This document shows, piece by piece, positions 22,850 to 27,210 of a stretch of 27,210 nt of DNA. This DNA comes from Teretinema sp964641135. Lineage in GTDB: Bacteria > Spirochaetota > Spirochaetia > Treponematales > Treponemataceae. The stretch's first letter is position 1, and each line of letters opens with the position of its first letter. Below the pieces are notes generated by a model. The model made no database searches, had not been told where the DNA came from, and was given only the letters and a program-made list of their open reading frames with translations. The stretch spans positions 1 through 27,210 of the forward strand of contig CAZXJV010000035.1 in assembly GCA_964641135.1 (NCBI GenBank), in the 5' to 3' direction. Made by a program: the position numbers and the translations under genes.

Positions 22850-23440
22850 ATGGAAAACAAGTTTACAATTGACGGGATCATCAAGGGCGGAATTGAGATT
22901 GGCCTGAAGAATGCTGTGGCCATTGTGGTCAACGCCATTCTGTGGCTTCTGACAATCTGGATTCCCTACCTTAACGTAGGAACAACAATCGGAATGACAG
23001 TTGGTATCGTAGCCAAGGCAAGCAAGGGTGAAACAATCGGCATGACCGAGATTTTTAACCCCGAGTACCGCAAATACATGGGCGAGTACTTCCTGACCTA
23101 CGGTCTGGTTTTTATCGGTGTTTTTGTTGGTTTGGTTTTTATGGTTGGCCCCGGTATAATTATTGCCCTGGCCTGGAGCCAGGCATTGCTTCTGTTAATT
23201 GACAAGGCAAAGAATCCGATGGAAGCAATTTCATTGAGCAACAAGGTTACCTACGGCAAAAAGGGAACAATGTTCCTTGCTTTCCTTGTTGTTGTGGTTG
23301 CTGTTTCTATCCTGAGTGCGATCTTTCAGATGATTCCTGTTGTTGGCACCCTCCTTGTTGCAGCATTGTCTATCCTGCAGATCTTTATATCGATAGGTAT
23401 GAATGCCTATATTTACAAGAGTCTGTGCTCGGACCTGTAA
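22850..23440 (+). CDS. Small integral membrane protein of unknown function
   Basis: 196 residues from ATG 22850; AGGAG is 12 bases upstream, a rather long gap, but the upstream alternative start (22793) lies inside the promoter. There are four to five membrane segments (about 20-50, 84-118, 142-166, 168-190) with Gly-rich and Val/Ile-rich runs. Polar loops hold 'KASKGETIGMTEIFNPEYRKYMGEY' (in parts) and 'NKVTYGKKG'. The pattern of hydrophobic helices with the 'LSNKVTYGKKG' loop resembles small DUF975-like or related membrane proteins, but I cannot name a family. It has its own promoter and terminator. Confidence 0.75.
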   Translation: MENKFTIDGIIKGGIEIGLKNAVAIVVNAILWLLTIWIPYLNVGTTIGMTVGIVAKASKGETIGMTEIFNPEYRKYMGEYFLTYGLVFIGVFVGLVFMVGPGIIIALAWSQALLLLIDKAKNPMEAISLSNKVTYGKKGTMFLAFLVVVVAVSILSAIFQMIPVVGTLLVAALSILQIFISIGMNAYIYKSLCSDL

Positions 23441-23456
23441 AATATTGATGCACAAT

Positions 23457-23483
23457 AAAAAACCCGCGAAAGCGGGTTTTTTT
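23457..23483 (+). terminator. Rho-independent terminator after the membrane protein gene
   Basis: AACCCGC-GAAA-GCGGGTT: a perfect GC-rich stem with a GNRA-type tetraloop, preceded by A-rich and followed by T-rich sequence (T-run 23477-23483). The flanking A and T runs also let it work on the minus strand. Confidence 0.92.
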
Positions 23484-23644
23484 ATGCCTATTTCATGTTT
23501 TTTTTACACTGATGCGCTATCTTAGAGTGCAAGTCAGCACACTTCAGCCGTGAGCAGACTTTTTCATCGACTCTCAAGAGAAAAAAAGTAAGTTAAAAAG
23601 AACAATCGGGGCGGGAACTTCCTCCAATTTTTCCGTTCCGTAAG
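23484..23644. other. Gene-free stretch, possible small RNA locus
   Basis: No convincing coding sequence: only short frames such as one of 13 codons from GTG 23552. The stretch lies between two terminators on the plus strand, has short inverted repeats (for example CACT...AGTG near 23506-23528 and GGAAC...GTTCC near 23613-23639), and the second terminator needs a transcript to stop. That could be a small RNA, or the terminator could simply back up the first. No firm promoter was found. Confidence 0.3.
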
Positions 23645-23678
23645 GCGGCCGTCCGAATTCCTCCGGGCGGCCGCTTTT
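23645..23678 (+). terminator. Second strong hairpin terminator
   Basis: An 11-bp stem GCGGCCGTCCG / CGGGCGGCCGC (23645-23674, one G-T pair) with an 8-base loop, followed by TTTTCGTTAT. It lies only 17 bases from the convergent gene's stop. On the minus strand no T-run follows. Confidence 0.7.
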
Positions 23679-23695
23679 CGTTATGGGGTATTCCT

Positions 23696-24091
23696 TCAGT
23701 CCGGCTGTTCCCTGCGGTAGCGCAAGGCAGACCAATCGTCGTCAATCGCAACCTGACGTACGGGTACAAGATCGTAGGGTTCGAGGTATTGCCAGCACCG
23801 GTCCCTGTTAAGGTCGCTCGTATAATGCGGGGCTGTCTGTTTCGGGTAGCAAAACCAGATTATTGCATTGGCCCCGTAGTTGTTGTGCATGCGGGCTGCA
23901 TTTTCCAGCAGGTCTTTTTTTGCAGGACAAAACGCCAGACAAAAATCATAGGTCAGATTTTTTTGGGGGCCGGTGTGTACTTCTGCAACCGCTGAAAGCT
24001 CCTGTACCAGTGCAGTGCATTCAGATGGAGCGTCAAGGACAAGCACAGGCGACTGACTTTTGTAGTTCAGTTTTTTTAAGATTTCTTGCAT
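23696..24091 (-). CDS. Protein of unknown function, 131 residues
   Basis: The start is ATG 24091, with AGGAGGG just upstream; a longer frame from 24121 lacks a ribosome site. It is soluble, with no signal peptide or membrane segment. The sequence alternates strands and helices: 'SPVLVLDAPSECTALVQEL', 'YDFCLAFCPAKKDLLENA', 'NAIIWFCYPKQTAPHYTSDLNRD' (in parts), ending 'VRQVAIDDDWSALRYR'. That alternation suggests a small alpha/beta fold, but I do not recognise a family. It lies 83 bases downstream of ppnP on the same strand and could be co-transcribed with it. Confidence 0.75.
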   Translation of the reverse strand: MQEILKKLNYKSQSPVLVLDAPSECTALVQELSAVAEVHTGPQKNLTYDFCLAFCPAKKDLLENAARMHNNYGANAIIWFCYPKQTAPHYTSDLNRDRCWQYLEPYDLVPVRQVAIDDDWSALRYRREQPD

Positions 24092-24174
24092 TGCTCCCTC
24101 CTGCAGGCAGCTGAAAAACAAGGAAATGTTTTATCAGTGCCTGCTTATAGGGTAGTGGAAGCAGGAAGTAGTTG

Positions 24175-24492
24175 TCAATTTTTACAATACGAACAGCAGT
24201 AATCGGCAGGCTCAGCGATCTTGAGTTTAAAGGCACTGTGAGCAGGAACCGTATACTGTTCGCCTTCGCGGTACAGACGATAGGTTTCTGTACCCGGCAG
24301 CAAGACTTCCATTGATCCCCCAAGCACCTCCATTATTTCTGCTTCTGCGGTCGAGAATTCATACTCGCCAGGGAGCATTATCCCGAGGGTTTTCCGTTCA
24401 CCATCCGGAAAAAGAACGGTGCGGCTGGTTACGCGACCATCAAAATAGATGTTTGCTTTTTTTACCACGGTAACGTTGGTGAATTCATTCAT
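24175..24492 (-). CDS. ppnP: Pyrimidine/purine nucleoside phosphorylase PpnP (YaiE/DUF1255)
   Basis: 105 residues, close to the usual 94-105; AAGGAG lies 8 bases before the ATG. PpnP is a one-domain cupin that splits nucleosides with phosphate into base and ribose-1-phosphate. The family blocks are clear: 'ANIYFDGRVTSRTVLF', 'KTLGIMLPGEYEFSTAEAEIMEVLGG', 'VLLPGTETYRLY' and 'VPAHSAFKLKIAEPADYCCSY' (some quoted in parts). It acts in the cytoplasm in nucleoside salvage. The 240-base gap upstream is shared with the divergent amylase gene. Confidence 0.93.
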   Translation of the reverse strand: MNEFTNVTVVKKANIYFDGRVTSRTVLFPDGERKTLGIMLPGEYEFSTAEAEIMEVLGGSMEVLLPGTETYRLYREGEQYTVPAHSAFKLKIAEPADYCCSYCKN

Positions 24493-24513
24493 GATGGACT
24501 CCTTGTAAGAAGA

Positions 24514-24571
24514 ACTGCATGAGAACAGCTCTTGAAGAAAGCGCTGTACGCCTTTGTTTATCGCATGCAGT
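24514..24571. repeat. Nested inverted repeat upstream of ppnP
   Basis: Outer arms ACTGCAT (24514-24520) and ATGCAGT (24565-24571), inner arms ACAGC (24525-24529) and GCTGT (24543-24547). It lies in the ppnP leader on the minus strand, 22 bases before the start codon. It may be a folded 5' leader, but the stems are short and this could be chance. Confidence 0.3.
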
Positions 24572-24632
24572 ATGTGAATAGTGTATCAAAATGGAGATTT
24601 CTTCGCCAGTATGTAAATTCAGACAAAAATTA

Positions 24633-24648
24633 GTGAAAACGTTTTCAC
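24633..24648. promoter_or_regulatory. LacI/GalR-type operator palindrome
   Basis: GTGAAAACGTTTTCAC is a perfect 16-base palindrome with the central CG typical of operators for LacI-family sugar regulators. It lies 7 bases upstream of the amylase -35 box and about 140 bases from the ppnP start. No LacI-family gene is in the window. Confidence 0.7.
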
Positions 24649-24655
24649 ATTTTTG

Positions 24656-24661
24656 TTGACA
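24656..24661 (+). promoter_or_regulatory. Candidate -35 box of the amylase promoter
   Basis: TTGACA, perfect, directly after the operator palindrome. No good -10 follows at 16-18 bases; the nearest candidate is TACATC (24677-24682, spacer 15). A weak core promoter would fit a gene needing an activator. Confidence 0.4.
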
Positions 24662-24693
24662 GGGTGAAAATTCGGGTACATCCTGATGCTAGG

Positions 24694-24713
24694 GACATCC
24701 TGGATGGGATGTC
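24694..24713 (+). promoter_or_regulatory. Hairpin in the amylase mRNA leader
   Basis: GACATCC-TGGATG-GGATGTC: a perfect 7-bp stem and 6-base loop followed by TTTATTATTT, then the ribosome site GGAGGAG (24724-24730) and ATG 24735. It could be a stabilising stem or a weak attenuator. Confidence 0.45.
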
Positions 24714-24734
24714 TTTATTATTTGGAGGAGTAAT

Positions 24735-27210
24735 ATGAAAGGTCGATGGAAAAAGTTCCGTTCCGTTATGGTACGGACAGTGGTGCCGGTCTCTGTGCTG
24801 GCAATTTTGTGTATCGGATTGCTGGCTTCCTGTTCAGCACCGCTTTCCGGTGGTGCGGATGCTGCAGCGGTTGCTTCGCGTGCAACCTCCGGTTCGGTTG
24901 ATTTTCGTGAGGAGTCGATCTACTTCCTGCTGCCCACCCGGTTTATTGACGGGGATCCTTCGAATAATGTTCCTACAGAATGGTGTTCCTATAACGGTGG
25001 TCTAAATGACATTACCGATCCCAACGATGTCACCTGGCGTGGAGATTTCCGCGGGCTGATTGATACCGGCCTTGACTATATTGCCGACCTCGGTTTTACC
25101 GCTGTGTGGCTGACTCCTATTGTACAAAACCGCGGTCCTCTGGATTACCATGGATATCATGCCTGGGACTTCAACAAGGTAGATCCGCGTCTGGAGACTC
25201 CTGGTTATACCTATAAGGACTTTATAAATAAGGCCCATTCTCTGGGTATCAAGGTTATTCAGGATGTGGTCTGGAATCATTCAGGCCGTTACGGTATTAA
25301 AGGTGTGGCTGAACTTAAGTATAATACCGATCCCGCCAAACCCTGGTATGCTCCCGACAATCCCAATTGGCAATATGACGGTAAAACTCCGAACCCCTAT
25401 GATGGAAAACTCTGGAGCCGCGCCAATCTTGCAAAAATGCCTGCTCCCTATAATTCTAATCTTGCCCTGTATAACTGGCCGTCTACAGAATCGTTCGTAA
25501 AAACAAGTGATCCCAATTGGTGGCATCATTCAGGAAACGGATTTGCCCAGGGCTGGGATGATACAGAAAACCTGTATAACCGCGCTCTTGCGGATGACTG
25601 CCCGGACTTGAATACCGAGTCGCCTCTGGTACGTGCCTACATGGTTAATGCCTATAAAAAATATATTGATATGGGTGTTGATGCATTCCGTGTAGATACC
25701 GTAAAACACATGCACCGTGATTCAGTCCAGTATTTTGTTGATCAGTTCAAGGCATACAAGCCAAACCTTTTTATTTTTGGCGAGGTAGCCCAGAAGCGAC
25801 ACGAGCTTCACACGGTAGAAGAAATAAACCCGCACTGGTACACCTGGCGCGGTGCTGTTGGCAATTCGGCAAACTCCGGTATGGCCGTTCTTGATTTTTA
25901 TGCCCAGGCTACCTTCCATAATGTATTTGAAGAAGGCGGCGGTCTTGGCGGTGTAACAGCTGCGGCCCGGTATGACCATCTGTATTCAGATGCTTCAACC
26001 AACGTGATGTGGCTGGATAACCATGATTTTGGCCCCAACAATGACTGGAACAGACGCTATTCAGGCAGTGCTGAAGGCCTTGCCTCTTATGTTAACTTTA
26101 CCTGGACCTGGCGCGGAATTCCTACCCTTTATTATGGTTCTGAAATTCAGTTTATGAAGGGTGCCTATGCTGATATTCATGAATCAGCCGATATAAACAA
26201 AAGCCTTGACCGCACCGGTCGCGCCTTTTATGGAAATCAGGTTGCAAACGCTCCCAATCACAAGTTGTATCAGCACATAAAGAAGATGAACGCAATTCGC
26301 CGCGCAATTCCGGCTTTGCAGAAAGGAAGCTGGCAGTGGGCAGGCAATCCTTCTTCCGGTGACGGTGTTGGTTATATCCGTAGTTATAACGGACAGGTTG
26401 TTGCTGTTGGTCTTGCCAAGGGTTCTACCGTTTCCTTTAACTTTTCCGGCCTTCCTGCCGGTACTTACCGCGATGCAGTTACCGGCACGGTAATACAGTC
26501 CGGCGGTTCACTGTCGTTCAGTGTTTCTCCCGGATCTGCGGGTATTTATGTACTGAACGGTCCCGGCATGATCGGTGCTCTTGGTGCCGGTTTCTTCCAG
26601 ACATCATCTAACGGTGGTGGCGGCGGCGGCGGAGCCTGGACATCGGCATACTTCCGCGGAACCCCCAATAACTGGGGTGCGACAGCCATGGTAAAAAATA
26701 CTTCCACCAATTTGTGGGAGACAACCCAGGTGTTTGGTTCAGATAATCCCCGGTTCAAGATTTCACGGACAACTGACTGGACCGAAGCATATCCTGCAAC
26801 AGATTTCCTGATTACCGGTGGCGCCGGAACATACAAGATTACGTTTAATGATTCCACAAAAGCGATTACTGCGACGAAACAGGCAACACAAACTTATTCG
26901 ATTTCCGGTACGGTGACGTTTAACGGTGCAGGTCTCGGTAATGTGACTATGGCTGCCGGTGGACGCACTGCAGTAACCGCAAGCAATGGTACCTACACCA
27001 TTACCGGCGTTGCGCCCGGAACACATACTCTGGTACCTGCCTTGAGCGGCTATACGTTTACTCCTGCAAATCGTTCCGTGAGTGTTGTCAGTGCCAACAT
27101 TACCGGGCAGAACTTTACAGCAGCGCAGTCAACAACTCCCGGCTGGTCTGCCGCCTACTTCCGCGGAACCCCCAATAACTGGGGTGCGACAGCCATGGTA
27201 AAAAATACTT
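24735..27210 (+). CDS. Secreted GH13 alpha-amylase lipoprotein with repeated C-terminal modules (partial, runs off the window)
   Basis: 825 complete codons before the window ends, no stop. GGAGGAG precedes the ATG. A lipoprotein signal ends in the lipobox 'LASC' (C33), so the enzyme would be anchored by lipid outside the cytoplasm. The GH13 barrel has region I 'DVVWNH' (177-182), II 'AFRVDTVKH' with nucleophile D321, III 'GEV' with E350, and IV 'DNHD' with D431. It would cut alpha-1,4-glucans such as starch. After an all-beta domain C comes a run of Gly (near 26611-26635), then a starch-binding-like module ('YFRGTPNNWG', about 26637-26880), a carboxypeptidase-regulatory/Ig-like module ('YSISGTVTFNG...', about 26895-27118), and a second copy of the first module cut by the end. 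An upstream LacI-type operator suggests sugar control. Confidence 0.9.
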   Translation, partial: MKGRWKKFRSVMVRTVVPVSVLAILCIGLLASCSAPLSGGADAAAVASRATSGSVDFREESIYFLLPTRFIDGDPSNNVPTEWCSYNGGLNDITDPNDVTWRGDFRGLIDTGLDYIADLGFTAVWLTPIVQNRGPLDYHGYHAWDFNKVDPRLETPGYTYKDFINKAHSLGIKVIQDVVWNHSGRYGIKGVAELKYNTDPAKPWYAPDNPNWQYDGKTPNPYDGKLWSRANLAKMPAPYNSNLALYNWPSTESFVKTSDPNWWHHSGNGFAQGWDDTENLYNRALADDCPDLNTESPLVRAYMVNAYKKYIDMGVDAFRVDTVKHMHRDSVQYFVDQFKAYKPNLFIFGEVAQKRHELHTVEEINPHWYTWRGAVGNSANSGMAVLDFYAQATFHNVFEEGGGLGGVTAAARYDHLYSDASTNVMWLDNHDFGPNNDWNRRYSGSAEGLASYVNFTWTWRGIPTLYYGSEIQFMKGAYADIHESADINKSLDRTGRAFYGNQVANAPNHKLYQHIKKMNAIRRAIPALQKGSWQWAGNPSSGDGVGYIRSYNGQVVAVGLAKGSTVSFNFSGLPAGTYRDAVTGTVIQSGGSLSFSVSPGSAGIYVLNGPGMIGALGAGFFQTSSNGGGGGGGAWTSAYFRGTPNNWGATAMVKNTSTNLWETTQVFGSDNPRFKISRTTDWTEAYPATDFLITGGAGTYKITFNDSTKAITATKQATQTYSISGTVTFNGAGLGNVTMAAGGRTAVTASNGTYTITGVAPGTHTLVPALSGYTFTPANRSVSVVSANITGQNFTAAQSTTPGWSAAYFRGTPNNWGATAMVKNT
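26649..26703 (+). repeat. Exact 55-base intragenic repeat, copy 1
   Basis: Identical over 55 bases to 27156-27210; the two copies are 507 bases (169 codons) apart, so the reading frame is kept. It encodes the start of the starch-binding-like module ('YFRGTPNNWGATAMVKNT'). Confidence 0.95.
27156..27210 (+). repeat. Exact 55-base intragenic repeat, copy 2 (cut by window end)
   Basis: Same 55 bases as 26649-26703. The identity begins at the Tyr codon of the module and reaches the last base of the window, so the true repeat is probably longer. The bases just before differ (gca against gcc for Ala). Confidence 0.95.

Noticed and set aside
1..27210. CRISPR arrays, tRNA or rRNA genes, insertion sequences, phage genes
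   Set aside because: Looked for and not seen; no repeat-spacer pattern, transposase motif or integrase motif is present.

Overview
The window looks like chromosomal DNA of a free-living, anaerobic, fermentative bacterium, most likely a spirochaete. This rests on gene content, not on any search: a large DUF5312-like protein of a type I associate with spirochaetes, an M23 peptidase next to a bactofilin, YaaR next to a RicT/PSP1 protein, two [FeFe] hydrogenases, and a secreted amylase lipoprotein. I see no rRNA, tRNA, CRISPR array, phage or insertion-sequence gene. Genes are tightly packed with many ATGA/GTGA overlaps, so most belong to a few long operons.

Layout. (1) 27-1739, plus strand: a membrane sensor protein of the HisKA_2 kinase type whose phospho-acceptor histidine is replaced. 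(2) 9328 down to 1756, minus strand: one seven-gene operon, in transcription order TatD nuclease, DusB, DUF5312-like protein, GAF-GGDEF diguanylate cyclase, GH13 alpha-glucosidase, rhomboid protease and an exported protein. It starts from a divergent promoter region at 9390-9473 with a perfect palindrome in the tatD leader. (3) 9509-12443, plus strand: M23 peptidase, bactofilin, YaaR-like and RicT-like proteins. (4) 12494-13309, minus strand: a SAM methyltransferase. (5) 13453-18424, plus strand: a hydrogenase operon with two similar 85-residue thioredoxin-like [2Fe-2S] proteins, a PAS-containing sensory-type (HydS-like) hydrogenase, a SpoIIE/PP2C phosphatase and a catalytic-type [FeFe] hydrogenase. 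(6) A DtxR-family regulator (minus) transcribed away from feoA-feoB-DUF1007-NicO (plus), 18472-22752. (7) 22850-24492: a small membrane protein with its own promoter and terminator, a gene-free stretch ending in a second terminator, an unrecognised 131-residue protein and PpnP. (8) 24735 to the window end: a GH13 amylase lipoprotein with repeated C-terminal starch-binding-like modules, cut by the window edge, behind a perfect 16-bp LacI-type palindrome.

How it fits together: the outer-surface amylase would degrade alpha-glucans and the cytoplasmic alpha-glucosidase would finish the products. The [FeFe] hydrogenase would dispose of fermentation electrons as H2. The sensory hydrogenase plus phosphatase would report H2 or redox state. 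FeoAB under a DtxR-type regulator would supply the iron the hydrogenases need. The most interesting regions are the hydrogenase-phosphatase operon, the Feo-DUF1007-NicO operon, the histidine-less sensor kinase and the repeated amylase modules.
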